Below are positions 1 through 7,258 of a DNA stretch of 21,833 nt, in pieces. Source of the DNA: JACPYF01 sp947085525 (GTDB lineage: Bacteria; Patescibacteriota; Saccharimonadia; Saccharimonadales; Saccharimonadaceae); NCBI GenBank assembly GCA_947085525.1, contig CAMTWU010000005.1, positions 1 through 21,833 on the forward strand. Direction: 5' to 3'. The position numbers were made by a program, and so were the translations under genes. Position 1 is the first letter of the stretch. Each line of letters opens with the position of its first letter. The notes below the pieces were generated by a model that ran no database searches, was not told the origin of the DNA, and worked only from the letters and a program-made list of their open reading frames with translations.

Positions 1-52
1 CCCGACCTCCTCAACGTCAATGAGGCGCTCTAGCCAACTGAGCTAACCGCCC
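1..52 (-). tRNA. tRNA-Val (anticodon GAC), 3' part cut off by the window edge
   Basis: Read on the minus strand, the gene starts with acceptor GGGCGGT (52-46), then TA, a D-arm with stem GCTC/GAGC and loop AGTTGGCTA, and an anticodon stem CCTCA/TGAGG enclosing the loop TTGACGT. U33 is in place and the anticodon is GAC, so it reads valine GUC/GUU codons. Residue 37 is G, where the E. coli homologue as I recall it has A. The variable region AGGTC follows, and the window ends within the T-arm, so the 3' half and CCA status are unseen. It has its own promoter at 64-92 and is divergent from thrS. Confidence 0.93.
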
Positions 53-63
53 TCGCGTTGCTT

Positions 64-92
64 ATAGTACCAAAAACAGAGGCCACACGCAA
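64..92 (-). promoter_or_regulatory. Promoter of the tRNA-Val gene
   Basis: On the minus strand, -35 TTGCGT (92-87), a 17-base spacer and -10 TACTAT (69-64) preceded by TGG (extended -10). A start about 7 bases downstream gives a short 5' tRNA leader before position 52. It overlaps the thrS upstream region, so the two units diverge within about 60 bases. Confidence 0.65.
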
Positions 93-100
93 TTGCCTCG

Positions 101-109
101 TGGTACAAT
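101..109 (+). promoter_or_regulatory. Extended -10 promoter of thrS, predicted leaderless
   Basis: TGG followed by TACAAT forms an extended -10 element, with no recognisable -35. Nine bases separate it from the thrS ATG, so transcription should begin 2-4 bases before the start codon. No Shine-Dalgarno sequence is present. Confidence 0.55.
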
Positions 110-118
110 TGTAGACAT

Positions 119-1963
119 ATGAGTGATAACGATAATCTACCTGCAATGCGCCACAGTTTGGCACATATTACCGCTGCAGCAGTACAAAGACTGTGGCCAG
201 AGGCGAAATTTGGCGTTGGACCGGTGGTCAAAGACGGGTTTTATTATGATATTGATATTCCAAATGTGACGATCTCGACTGATGATTTTGCCAAGATCGA
301 GACTGAAATGCGCAAGATTATAGAGGAAAAACAGACATTTGAACGCAGTGAAAAGCCAGTAGACGAGGCGATTAGCTGGGCTCAAGACGCCAAACAACCT
401 TACAAAGAAGAGCTTTTGAACGATTTGAAGCGTTCTGGTACCACAGTTGCGAAAGATCTGAATGCTGATGAACTGGGTACTATTGCCGAAGGTGATGGGA
501 CGATCGAAAATGTTAGCTTTTATACAAATGGTGACTTTACTGACCTCTGTAGAGGGCCACATGTTGGTAATACTGGCGAAGTTGGTGAGTTTAAATTACT
601 GCGAGTTGCTGGTGCGTATTGGCGAGGCAAAGAGACAAATCCACAGATGCAGCGGCTGTATGGGGTGGCATTTGATACAAAAGAAGAATTAACGCGATAT
701 CTAGAGCTACAACAACAAGCCAAAGAGCGTGATCACCGGAAACTAGGTAAAGAACTAGACTTGTTTGTGACATCTGAACTAGTTGGTTCTGGGTTACCTA
801 TGTTTACACCTCGCGGAACAGTGCTGCGCGAGGAATTATCGCGCTATTCTAATGAATTACGTCAGCAGATTGGCTATGAAAAAGTCTGGATACCTCATAT
901 TACCAAGACTGCACTATATGAAAAATCAGGTCACCAAGCAAAGTTTGGTGATGAGCTATTCCTCGTTAAAAGCCAGGAGACTTCAGATGAGTTTGTACTA
1001 AAACCAATGAATTGTCCGCATCACACTCGTATTTATGCGTCAAAACCACGCAGTTATCGTGATTTGCCAGTTCGTTACCTCGAAACAACCACCGTATATC
1101 GTGATGAAAAGACAGGTGAGCTAGGCGGGTTGTCACGTGTTCGATCAATAACACAGGATGACAGTCATGTATTTTGTCGTCAGGATCAGATAGAAGATGA
1201 GATTACCAAATTATTGGCTGCAGCTAACGATATATACAAGGCTGTTGATATGAATTTGCGAGTCCGCCTCAGTTATCGTGACGAAGGTGACGGCTATTTG
1301 GGCGACCCAGAACTATGGAAAGTGGCCCAAGATCAGCTCAAAAATGCAGTGCAGGCAAACAATCTAGAGTATTTTGAAGTTGAGGGTGAAGCAGCGTTTT
1401 ATGGTCCGAAGATAGACTTTATGGCAACAGATGCACTAGAGCGAGAGCACCAACTAGCAACTGTACAGTTAGATTTTGTTCAACCCGACAGGTTTGAGCT
1501 CGAATATGTAAGTGAGGATGGTACAAAGCAAACTCCAGTTATGATTCATAGCGCTCTGCTAGGTTCAATCGAACGATTCCTCAGCGTGTACATTGAACAT
1601 ACTGGCGGCAAGTTCCCAATTTGGCTCGCACCCGAGCAGTTACGAGTTATCCAGGTAAAAGACAGTCCAGAGCTAGATAGTTTTGTAGATATACTTGTGG
1701 CATCTGCCAAAGAAAACGGCGTGCGCGTTGTCGTCGATCGATCAAATGAATCTGTAGGCAAGAAAATTAGAGCTGCAGAGGTTTTGAAAGTTCCGTATAG
1801 TCTAGTGATTGGTGAAAAAGAACTAGAAACTGGTCAGTTAACTCCTAGGGTTCGTAAAGACCTAGCTGTTGAAGGGCGAGAAGACAGCAGCTATAAATCC
1901 GATGAGCTAATAGGCTCAATTGCCAACGAAGCTCGTTCCCGTGTCCAAAAATCATCCCTATGA
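119..1963 (+). CDS. thrS: Threonyl-tRNA synthetase lacking the N-terminal TGS domain
   Basis: Cytoplasmic enzyme that charges tRNA-Thr with threonine. The 614-residue protein begins almost directly with the editing (N2/SAD) domain: the HxxxH pair is H12/H16, and DLCRGPH supplies C144 and H148. The class II core follows with Zn ligands C299 (in MNCPHH), H350 (DDSHVF) and H477 (MIHSALLG), motif 2 around YRDEKTGELGGLSR, and the C-terminal anticodon-binding domain from about residue 510. E. coli ThrRS has about 60 extra residues (TGS domain) before the HxxxH motif. Only 66 bases separate this ATG from the tRNA gene, so there is no room for that domain. Its TGA stop overlaps the next ATG by four bases, suggesting translational coupling. 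The editing and synthetic residues appear intact. Confidence 0.97.
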   Translation: MSDNDNLPAMRHSLAHITAAAVQRLWPEAKFGVGPVVKDGFYYDIDIPNVTISTDDFAKIETEMRKIIEEKQTFERSEKPVDEAISWAQDAKQPYKEELLNDLKRSGTTVAKDLNADELGTIAEGDGTIENVSFYTNGDFTDLCRGPHVGNTGEVGEFKLLRVAGAYWRGKETNPQMQRLYGVAFDTKEELTRYLELQQQAKERDHRKLGKELDLFVTSELVGSGLPMFTPRGTVLREELSRYSNELRQQIGYEKVWIPHITKTALYEKSGHQAKFGDELFLVKSQETSDEFVLKPMNCPHHTRIYASKPRSYRDLPVRYLETTTVYRDEKTGELGGLSRVRSITQDDSHVFCRQDQIEDEITKLLAAANDIYKAVDMNLRVRLSYRDEGDGYLGDPELWKVAQDQLKNAVQANNLEYFEVEGEAAFYGPKIDFMATDALEREHQLATVQLDFVQPDRFELEYVSEDGTKQTPVMIHSALLGSIERFLSVYIEHTGGKFPIWLAPEQLRVIQVKDSPELDSFVDILVASAKENGVRVVVDRSNESVGKKIRAAEVLKVPYSLVIGEKELETGQLTPRVRKDLAVEGREDSSYKSDELIGSIANEARSRVQKSSL

Positions 1964-2280
1964 GCCAAGAAAAGCCTTCTTTCAAAGAACTAGTATATAA
2001 ACTCGTAGCCGAAATACCCGAAGGGCGGGTGATGACTTATGGTGACATTGCTGCACTATGCGGACAAGCTGCTGCATCGCGTATAGTTGGTGGCCTCGCA
2101 CACTTTGGCCCTACTGATTTACCGTGGCACCGAGTAGTTAATCGATTTGGTGGTTTGGCCGCTGGTTATTATGGTGGAAAAGATGGCCACCAAAAGGCAT
2201 TGGAAAACGAGGGCTTTGTGGTTAAAGACCAACAAATAGTTGATTTTGAGGAACGACGATGGACACCGAATATCCGTTAG
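1960..2280 (+). CDS. Alkyltransferase-like (ATL) DNA damage-binding protein
   Basis: A 106-residue protein matching the DNA-binding domain of O6-alkylguanine-DNA alkyltransferases. It has the winged-helix motif TYGDIAALCGQ and the ASRIVGGL segment, whose R41 corresponds to the arginine that flips out the damaged base. The active-site box reads PWHRVV (55-60): tryptophan replaces the acceptor cysteine of PCHR. This is the hallmark of ATL proteins (E. coli YbaZ, S. pombe Atl1), which bind O6-alkylguanine without repairing it and pass the lesion to nucleotide excision repair. The start codon overlaps the thrS stop (ATGA), and the 3' end overlaps miaA by 22 bases. Family assignment is firm; the handover to excision repair here is inferred from the family. 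Confidence 0.9.
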   Translation: MSQEKPSFKELVYKLVAEIPEGRVMTYGDIAALCGQAAASRIVGGLAHFGPTDLPWHRVVNRFGGLAAGYYGGKDGHQKALENEGFVVKDQQIVDFEERRWTPNIR

Positions 2281-3128
2281 TTGTTATTACTGGTCCAACT
2301 GCTAGTGGCAAGAGCGATATTGCTATGAAATTAGCAATTGAATGTGGTGGTGAAATTATATGTGCTGATTCACGCACAATCTATCGCGGTATGGATATTG
2401 GAACCGCCAAACCATCTGCGGAGGATCAAGCGAAATTACCACACCATTTATTGGACATTGTTGAACCCGATCAGCGATTTACTGTTGCTGATTTTCAGAA
2501 ATTAGCACTGAAGGCAATCGACGAGATTAGAGCAAGAGGCAATATACCATTTTTGGTGGGGGGGACTGGGCTTTATATAGATAGTGTTGTTCTAGGGTAT
2601 GAATTTGACGAGAATTACGACCCTGCATTACGGGAAAAACTAGAGAAAATGAGTTTGGAACAACTGCATGATTATTGCAAAACTAACAACATTAAATTGC
2701 CAGAAAACAGCAAAAACAAGAGGTATGTTGTAAGAAATATAGAACGTAAAGATGCTCCTCACAAGAGTAATATGCACAATGTAAGCACAAGCATTGTTGT
2801 GGCAGTTGCAACAGAAAAAGAAGAGCTTCGTAATAGAATTGTTCAGAGAATTGAACACATCTTTGAACGTGGAGTTCTCAAAGAGTCAAAGTTGTTGGGC
2901 GAAAAGTATGGCTGGAATCATCAATCTATGACAGGAAATATATATCCAATTATTCATAAATTAATTAATAACGAACTCACTTTCGAGGAAGCCAAAGAAA
3001 AAAATATTACTCAGGATTGGCGACTGGCGAAACGACAAATAACTTGGTTGAAGCGGCATGAATATGTTCAATGGAAATCGCTAGACGAAGCACATGCGTA
3101 CATCAAAGCCCAATTACATACTCGCTAA
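2259..3128 (+). CDS. miaA: tRNA dimethylallyltransferase
   Basis: Transfers a dimethylallyl group to N6 of A37 in tRNAs reading UNN codons, the first step toward ms2i6A. The 289-residue protein has P-loop GPTASGKS (12-19), the DSRTIYRGMDIGTAKP segment carrying the catalytic Asp (D37), LPHHLLDI, and VGGTGLYI in the substrate channel. It is somewhat shorter than E. coli MiaA (316). The ATG lies inside the end of the upstream gene; GAGG sits 7 bases ahead of it, so translation is probably coupled. From about 2640 onward the gene looks more AT-rich than its first part, but the reading frame is intact. It is the last gene of the thrS-ATL-miaA unit; I see no clear terminator in the 52 bases that follow. 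Confidence 0.95.
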   Translation: MDTEYPLVVITGPTASGKSDIAMKLAIECGGEIICADSRTIYRGMDIGTAKPSAEDQAKLPHHLLDIVEPDQRFTVADFQKLALKAIDEIRARGNIPFLVGGTGLYIDSVVLGYEFDENYDPALREKLEKMSLEQLHDYCKTNNIKLPENSKNKRYVVRNIERKDAPHKSNMHNVSTSIVVAVATEKEELRNRIVQRIEHIFERGVLKESKLLGEKYGWNHQSMTGNIYPIIHKLINNELTFEEAKEKNITQDWRLAKRQITWLKRHEYVQWKSLDEAHAYIKAQLHTR

Positions 3129-3141
3129 AATTGAACAAAAA

Positions 3142-3168
3142 TGATATTATGAGTATTAAATTAGGAGG
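3142..3168 (+). promoter_or_regulatory. Extended -10 promoter and Shine-Dalgarno of the wHTH gene
   Basis: TGA plus TATTAT (3142-3150) gives an extended -10. A start near 3157 would leave a leader of about 24 bases containing AGGAGG (3163-3168), 12 bases before the ATG. This unit is leadered, unlike thrS. Confidence 0.5.
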
Positions 3169-3180
3169 AAAATAACAGAC

Positions 3181-3774
3181 ATGATCGATACTTTATTTGG
3201 CTCAAAAACCCGTGTCAAATTGCTGTATTTGTTCCTCAATAACCCCGGTAGAGCCTTTTATGTACGTGAGATTACCCGTCGGGTAGATGAACAAATAAAT
3301 TCCGTTCGACGTGAACTCGCAAATATGCTCAACGTTGGTGTCATAAAGAGCGATAGTGTTGATAATAAATTGTACTACGAAGTTGATCAAGAATATGTTC
3401 ACTACAAACCACTGCATCAAATATTTTCAGACAAAGCTAGTTCAACTGGTATTAGTTCCGAGATCAGCTCTACAACAGATTGGCCAAAAAGACTAAAGCA
3501 TATGACTGGGCTCAAGGTAGTTATATTGAGCGGCTCATTCGTGAGTGGAGCACATAGTAAAGTAGATTTATTGATCGTCGGAAATGTACCAAAAGTAAAA
3601 CTAAAGAAGTTTGTAAAAGATCTCGAGGAGGACGAACACCGTTCACTCAATTACGCTACGCTAAAATACGATGATTTCAGCTATCGTTTGGGTGTAAAGG
3701 ATCGTTTTGTATCTGAGATAATCGATGGCAAACACGTAGTGGTACTAGATACAAACGGAATAATCGGAAAATAA
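3181..3774 (+). CDS. Winged-helix protein with a degenerate nucleotidyltransferase-like domain
   Basis: The 197-residue protein joins an N-terminal winged helix-turn-helix (about 1-75, similar in outline to ArsR/MarR folds; recognition segment around INSVRRELANML) to a C-terminal domain that resembles MNT-type minimal nucleotidyltransferases. The core reads GSF at 118-120 and KVDLLIVG at 127-134. In active enzymes two acidic residues flank this point (DxD); here the first is K127 and only D129 remains, so catalysis by the usual mechanism is doubtful. A transcriptional or sensory role is inferred only from the architecture. It is followed after 9 bases, with an AAGGAG ribosome site, by the metallo-beta-lactamase-fold gene, so they form an operon. 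Confidence 0.8.
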   Translation: MIDTLFGSKTRVKLLYLFLNNPGRAFYVREITRRVDEQINSVRRELANMLNVGVIKSDSVDNKLYYEVDQEYVHYKPLHQIFSDKASSTGISSEISSTTDWPKRLKHMTGLKVVILSGSFVSGAHSKVDLLIVGNVPKVKLKKFVKDLEEDEHRSLNYATLKYDDFSYRLGVKDRFVSEIIDGKHVVVLDTNGIIGK

Positions 3775-3783
3775 GGAGAAAAA

Positions 3784-4410
3784 ATGGAAATAGAATACAA
3801 AGGCGCAACGACCGTCACAATCAAAGCAGGATCAACAGCTACAATCGTTGTTGACCCAAAATTGTCTGCTGTAGGACTGAAAGATGTAAAATTAACTGAT
3901 GTAATTGAGCTCGTTACAGACAGAGACTTAGAAATTGATAATGATCAAAAGATCCTCATTAATGGACCTGGTGAATATGAAGTATCAGGGGTTTCGATCA
4001 CTGGTATCAGCATACCTAGATACAAAGACGCTAATGAGCGCAAAGTGACTGTTTATAAACTAGAGGTAGCGGGTACGAGAGTTGCGATACTAGGTCATAT
4101 CCATGAAACCTTGGATGAGACTCAGCTGGAAACGATTGGGCTTGTAGACATACTAGTAGTGCCAGTAGGTGGCAATAACTATACGCTTGACGCTCATGGA
4201 GCTGCAAAAGTAGTCAATCAGATCGATCCTCGTATCGTTATACCAGTACATTATAGTGACTCAGCAGTGAAATACGATGTTGCACAAGATGATTTGGCTA
4301 GTTTCCTCAAGGAGCTAGGAGCTCAGGAACACGAAACCGTCGAGAAGCTAAAGATTAAAAACGGAATCATACCAGCTATTCGAACGGTATATGAAATAAC
4401 TCGTAGCTAA
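3784..4410 (+). CDS. Metallo-beta-lactamase-fold protein without the HxHxDH metal motif
   Basis: The 208-residue protein aligns in outline with the UlaG-like/UPF0173-like Zn-hydrolase family: IVVDPK at 21-26, GPGEYEVSGVSITGI, a VDILVVPVGG strand and IVIPVHY near the C terminus. In active relatives the strand after the first third ends in HxHxDH. Here that position reads TDRDLEID (45-52), with every histidine gone. The usual later GD is LGH. Only the histidine of PVHY is retained. It therefore looks like a non-catalytic or differently metallated member. The start is supported by AAGGAG 5 bases upstream. It shares an operon with the wHTH gene and ends at a strong terminator at 4425-4458. Fold confident, function unknown. 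Confidence 0.8.
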   Translation: MEIEYKGATTVTIKAGSTATIVVDPKLSAVGLKDVKLTDVIELVTDRDLEIDNDQKILINGPGEYEVSGVSITGISIPRYKDANERKVTVYKLEVAGTRVAILGHIHETLDETQLETIGLVDILVVPVGGNNYTLDAHGAAKVVNQIDPRIVIPVHYSDSAVKYDVAQDDLASFLKELGAQEHETVEKLKIKNGIIPAIRTVYEITRS

Positions 4411-4424
4411 GGGGTGTTAACAAC

Positions 4425-4458
4425 AAAAAAACCGCGATTTGATGATCGTGGTTTTTTT
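4425..4458. terminator. Two-way intrinsic terminator between the MBL gene and rpmB
   Basis: An A-run, then stem CCGCGAT (4432-4438)/ATCGTGG (4445-4451) with one G-U pair, then a run of seven T. Because the stem is flanked by A-run and T-run it can terminate both the plus-strand operon and rpmB from the minus strand. Confidence 0.85.
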
Positions 4459-4475
4459 AGTTTCCAGTGTGTCTA

Positions 4476-4679
4476 TTAGCTAGCTTTTGCTAGAACACCT
4501 TTTTTCTTGAGGGTACGGATGGCCTGAGTCGAAAGGGTCATAGTGACTTTTTTGCCATCAAGCATGAATGTCTTTTTTTGTAAGTTTGGTTTGAAAACTC
4601 TTTTTGTACGACGCAAAGAAAAGCTCACATTGTGGCCGTGTTGTTTACCTTTACCTGTTAACTCGCATCTTGCTGCCAT
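4476..4679 (-). CDS. rpmB: 50S ribosomal protein L28
   Basis: A 67-residue basic protein of the large ribosomal subunit. It begins MAARCELTGKGKQHGHNVSF, the typical L28 opening, followed by the basic stretch RRTKRVFKPNLQ and a C-terminal STQAIRTLKKKG helix. The ribosome site AAGGAAA lies just upstream of the ATG. It is monocistronic, with a strong promoter at 4709-4737 and the shared terminator downstream. Confidence 0.95.
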   Translation of the reverse strand: MAARCELTGKGKQHGHNVSFSLRRTKRVFKPNLQKKTFMLDGKKVTMTLSTQAIRTLKKKGVLAKAS

Positions 4680-4708
4680 ATAGTTTCCTTTTTACAGTTC
4701 AGTAATCA

Positions 4709-4737
4709 ATATTATCACCCCTGCTAACAGAAGTCAA
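4709..4737 (-). promoter_or_regulatory. Strong promoter of rpmB
   Basis: On the minus strand, -35 TTGACT (4737-4732), a 17-base spacer and -10 TAATAT (4714-4709) preceded by TGA. It diverges from the site-2 protease promoter, whose -35 zone overlaps this -35. Confidence 0.75.
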
Positions 4738-4746
4738 CGCTTAGTT

Positions 4747-4755
4747 TGTTATACT
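4747..4755 (+). promoter_or_regulatory. Extended -10 promoter of the site-2 protease gene, predicted leaderless
   Basis: TGT plus TATACT, without a -35 match. The ATG at 4765 lies nine bases downstream, the same spacing as in thrS, and there is no Shine-Dalgarno sequence. Confidence 0.55.
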
Positions 4756-4764
4756 GGTTCTTAT

Positions 4765-5400
4765 ATGGATATCAACTTTGCTCAAATAGGGATACTGCTA
4801 GTAGTCATTTTGATTTCAATGACTCTGCACGAAATGACTCACGCATATGTCGGCTATTGGCTAGGGGACGATACTGCAAAGCACGAAGGCAGACTCACTA
4901 TCAATCCACTCGCACATATCGATCCATTTTTGACTATATTACTACCAATATTACTGGCTATTACAGGGGCGCCGATATTTGGAGGTGCAAAACCCGTGCC
5001 GTTCAATCCACACAATGTTCGTTGGGGTGAGTTCGGGGCAATGCTGGTCGGTATTGCTGGTCCCATCAGTAACTTGCTACTCGCATTTCTTAGTTTTGCT
5101 GTTTTAGCTCTCACAGGTAGTGGAGGGATCGCTGGATATATTTTACAGATATGGGTACTCGTTAACCTTGGGTTCTTTATCTTTAATATCTTACCTATAC
5201 CACCCCTAGATGGTTCACGATTGCTGTATTACTTGGCTCCAGACAGTGTCCGAGCAGTGTTGGCTACGATAGAGCAATACGGATTGATTATTGTCTTTGC
5301 TATCATCCTACTATTTTCTCAATATCTCGGAATATACATGCAGGCGGCGATTAATTTCTTTCTCGGTATTTTCGGTGCAATCTTCGGCGTAGTGATATAA
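4765..5400 (+). CDS. Site-2 protease family (M50) intramembrane zinc metalloprotease
   Basis: A multi-pass membrane protein of 211 residues. The catalytic HEMTH (H22, E23, H26) sits in the first hydrophobic segment, NPLAHIDP follows at 47-54, and the third zinc ligand is D149 in NILPIPPLDGSRLL. Hydrophobic segments at about 8-24, 54-70, 90-118, 122-142 and 168-209 give the compact M50B arrangement without PDZ or CBS domains. Relatives cleave membrane-embedded anti-sigma factors or other single-pass proteins; the substrate here is unknown, and no sigma/anti-sigma pair lies nearby. Translation probably starts on a leaderless mRNA. Confidence 0.92.
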   Translation: MDINFAQIGILLVVILISMTLHEMTHAYVGYWLGDDTAKHEGRLTINPLAHIDPFLTILLPILLAITGAPIFGGAKPVPFNPHNVRWGEFGAMLVGIAGPISNLLLAFLSFAVLALTGSGGIAGYILQIWVLVNLGFFIFNILPIPPLDGSRLLYYLAPDSVRAVLATIEQYGLIIVFAIILLFSQYLGIYMQAAINFFLGIFGAIFGVVI

Positions 5401-5485
5401 TTGTACTAACCCCTAGCAAAGGTGCATAGATTTTTCTTAATAGGATATTTATAGGGAGTTCAATATTATATTACTTCGTGGAGTA

Positions 5486-6466
5486 ATGATGAGAACACCC
5501 ACCTTGCATCAACGCGAGGAAATGTCGTGCACCACAACCAGGGGTTTTCTATATCAGTCATTTAATGCCGAGGAAGTCACAAAAAGAATTTATATGAGAC
5601 AAAAAATTTCAGTTCGAGCAATGATAAAACATGATGGCAAAATATTACTTGCCAGGCGCGCGGCAGGTAGAGCATCGATATTAGGAAAGTATGAACTGCC
5701 AGGAGGAAGCGTTGACTTTCGCGAGCAGCCTAGCGAGGCATTGCAACGCTACTTGCGTACGCACTTTTCAGTTGGTATAGAAACCTCACAGCTATTCGAT
5801 GTTGTCAGTTTTATTGATCCTGACGATACAGACATACAATACGTGTTTATAGTGTACCTAGTCAGTCTAAAAGCGGGCGACAGTACTGTAAAACTGAGCC
5901 AACGGTACAATAAATACATATGGGAGAAGTTGTCAGATACACAACTCAATGAATTGACTAATTCGACTCAAATATTGCTAGGATTGGATCAAGATGAACA
6001 GCCTACTCTGTTTCATGACATAGATCATAACAATACTGATGTTGAAACAACATCAAATAATTCATTAATTTTGTATTCAGATGGAGGATCGCGAGGCAAT
6101 CCAGGACCTAGTGCAGCAGCATTTGTAGTTATGAACGACAGAGAGCAAGTGATCGCCGATGGAGGATCATACCTGGGTGTGACTACTAATAACCAAGCTG
6201 AATATCAGGCTGTGTACTTTGGGCTCAAGAAAGCCAGTGAAATGGGAGCCAGAAAAGTTGATTTTCGTTTGGATAGTAATCTAGTTGTTAACCAGTTAAA
6301 CGGTGTCTACAAAATAAAGAATCGTGACCTATGGCCAATACACGAACAGATCAAACTGTTGATGCCAAAGTTTGAAAAAGTCACTTTTTCACACATTCGT
6401 CGAGAGTTCAATCAGTTAGCTGATGGGCTAGTAAATAAAATTTTAGACGAATATACCAATAAATAA
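5486..6466 (+). CDS. Fusion of a degenerate Nudix domain and an RNase HI domain
   Basis: A 326-residue protein. Residues about 40-165 form a Nudix fold with LPGGSVDFRE (71-80), but the REUxEE part of the box reads RYLRTH (88-93), so the metal-binding glutamates are missing and hydrolase activity is doubtful. Residues about 192-322 form an RNase HI domain with the full DEDD set: D199 (SDGG), E239 (AEYQAV), D263 (DSNLVV) and D313 (ADGLVN). This half should cleave RNA in RNA-DNA hybrids. It lacks an obvious basic protrusion, as in the short archaeal-like type 1 enzymes. The first 36 residues match neither domain; a start at the adjacent ATG 5489 (GGAG 5 bases ahead) or at Met37 (5594) is possible. 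It is followed directly by the RNase P RNA gene. Confidence 0.88.
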   Translation: MMRTPTLHQREEMSCTTTRGFLYQSFNAEEVTKRIYMRQKISVRAMIKHDGKILLARRAAGRASILGKYELPGGSVDFREQPSEALQRYLRTHFSVGIETSQLFDVVSFIDPDDTDIQYVFIVYLVSLKAGDSTVKLSQRYNKYIWEKLSDTQLNELTNSTQILLGLDQDEQPTLFHDIDHNNTDVETTSNNSLILYSDGGSRGNPGPSAAAFVVMNDREQVIADGGSYLGVTTNNQAEYQAVYFGLKKASEMGARKVDFRLDSNLVVNQLNGVYKIKNRDLWPIHEQIKLLMPKFEKVTFSHIRREFNQLADGLVNKILDEYTNK

Positions 6467-6468
6467 GG

Positions 6469-6474
6469 TATACT
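6469..6474 (+). promoter_or_regulatory. -10 element of the RNase P RNA promoter
   Basis: TATACT ends seven bases before the predicted RNA 5' end at 6481. It lies three bases after the stop codon of the Nudix-RNase H gene, so any -35 lies inside that coding region. No good -35 match is visible. Confidence 0.6.
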
Positions 6475-6480
6475 ACTAGA

Positions 6481-6862
6481 GGTAGATCATTGGACAATCG
6501 CTTGCTTACGCGAGAGGAAAGTCCGGGCAGCATAGGATAACGACAGTTGCTAACGGCAACCGGGGGCGACCCTAGGGAAAGTGCCACAGAAACGAAACTA
6601 CCCCGTAAAAAGGGAAAAGGTGAAACGAGTGCTTGCTTCGGCAAGTGGGAGTTTTAGCCGCTTGCGGTGTTAACTCCCAAGGTAAGAGCTCACAGCGACG
6701 TGCGGTGACGCACGGAGGAGGTAAACCCTGTTGGCTGCAAGGGATTTGTTCACATTAGCGGTCCGCTAGAGCAAATCGATTTAATCCGCTTGAACCTATG
6801 TGCAAATGTAGGTCTAGATAGATGATTGTTCACGACAGAACCCGGCTTATAGATGATCTACC
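6481..6862 (+). ncRNA. rnpB: RNase P RNA, catalytic subunit, bacterial type A-like
   Basis: The catalytic RNA that removes 5' leaders from precursor tRNAs. Conserved region I, GAGGAAAGTCCGGGC, is at 6514-6528. Region V, ACAGAACCCGGCTTA, starts at 6835. The internal AAGAGCTCACAGCG segment and the GGTAAACCC loop (the tRNA CCA-binding GGU) are also present. The ends pair as helix P1: GGTAGATCAT (6481-6490) with ATGATCTACC (6853-6862), which fixes both boundaries and gives about 382 nt. A terminator follows within a few bases. In this window it lies next to two other RNA-processing or translation units, the RNase H fusion and infC-rpmI-rplT. Confidence 0.96.
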
Positions 6863-6863
6863 A

Positions 6864-6897
6864 ACTAAAAAACCTCCCGAGTAGGAGGTTTTTTAGT
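6864..6897. terminator. Two-way intrinsic terminator between rnpB and rplT
   Basis: A perfect 14-bp inverted repeat, ACTAAAAAACCTCC/GGAGGTTTTTTAGT, around a six-base loop. It has a T-run on both strands, so it ends rnpB (plus) and the infC-rpmI-rplT operon (minus). Confidence 0.92.
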
Positions 6898-6912
6898 ATC
6901 AAGTACTAGGTT

Positions 6913-7254
6913 TTACTTTGCTGCTTTGGCAACTTCAGTAAAGACAGCTGGTTCGTTAGCTGCTAGTTCGCTCAAGATTTTTCGATCTAGTTCAATATTC
7001 TTTTTCTTTAATCCGTTGATCAGTTGGCCATATGTTGTGCCGTTTTCACGAGCAGCAGCGTTGATACGAGTGATCCATAGGCTACGTAGATCGCGCTTCT
7101 TGTTGCGGCGGTCACGGTATGAATATTGCAATGCACGAATAACAGCTTGCTTTGCAAGACGGTAACTTCTGGTTCGGTTATGTTGCATTCCTTTAGCACG
7201 TTTGAGCATCTTCTTATGCTTTGCACGTGTGGTAACGCCTCGTTTTACTCTCAT
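6913..7254 (-). CDS. rplT: 50S ribosomal protein L20
   Basis: A 113-residue basic protein that is needed early in 50S assembly. The sequence shows the L20 pattern: MRVKRGVTTRAKHKK, then KGMQHNRTRSYRLAKQAV, then RDLRSLWITRINAAARENGTTYGQLINGLKK. It is the last gene of infC-rpmI-rplT; the ribosome site TAGGAG lies within the end of rpmI, four bases separate the two genes, and the shared terminator follows. In several bacteria L20 represses this operon; I cannot identify the mRNA target here. Confidence 0.97.
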   Translation of the reverse strand: MRVKRGVTTRAKHKKMLKRAKGMQHNRTRSYRLAKQAVIRALQYSYRDRRNKKRDLRSLWITRINAAARENGTTYGQLINGLKKKNIELDRKILSELAANEPAVFTEVAKAAK

Positions 7255-7258
7255 TGTT

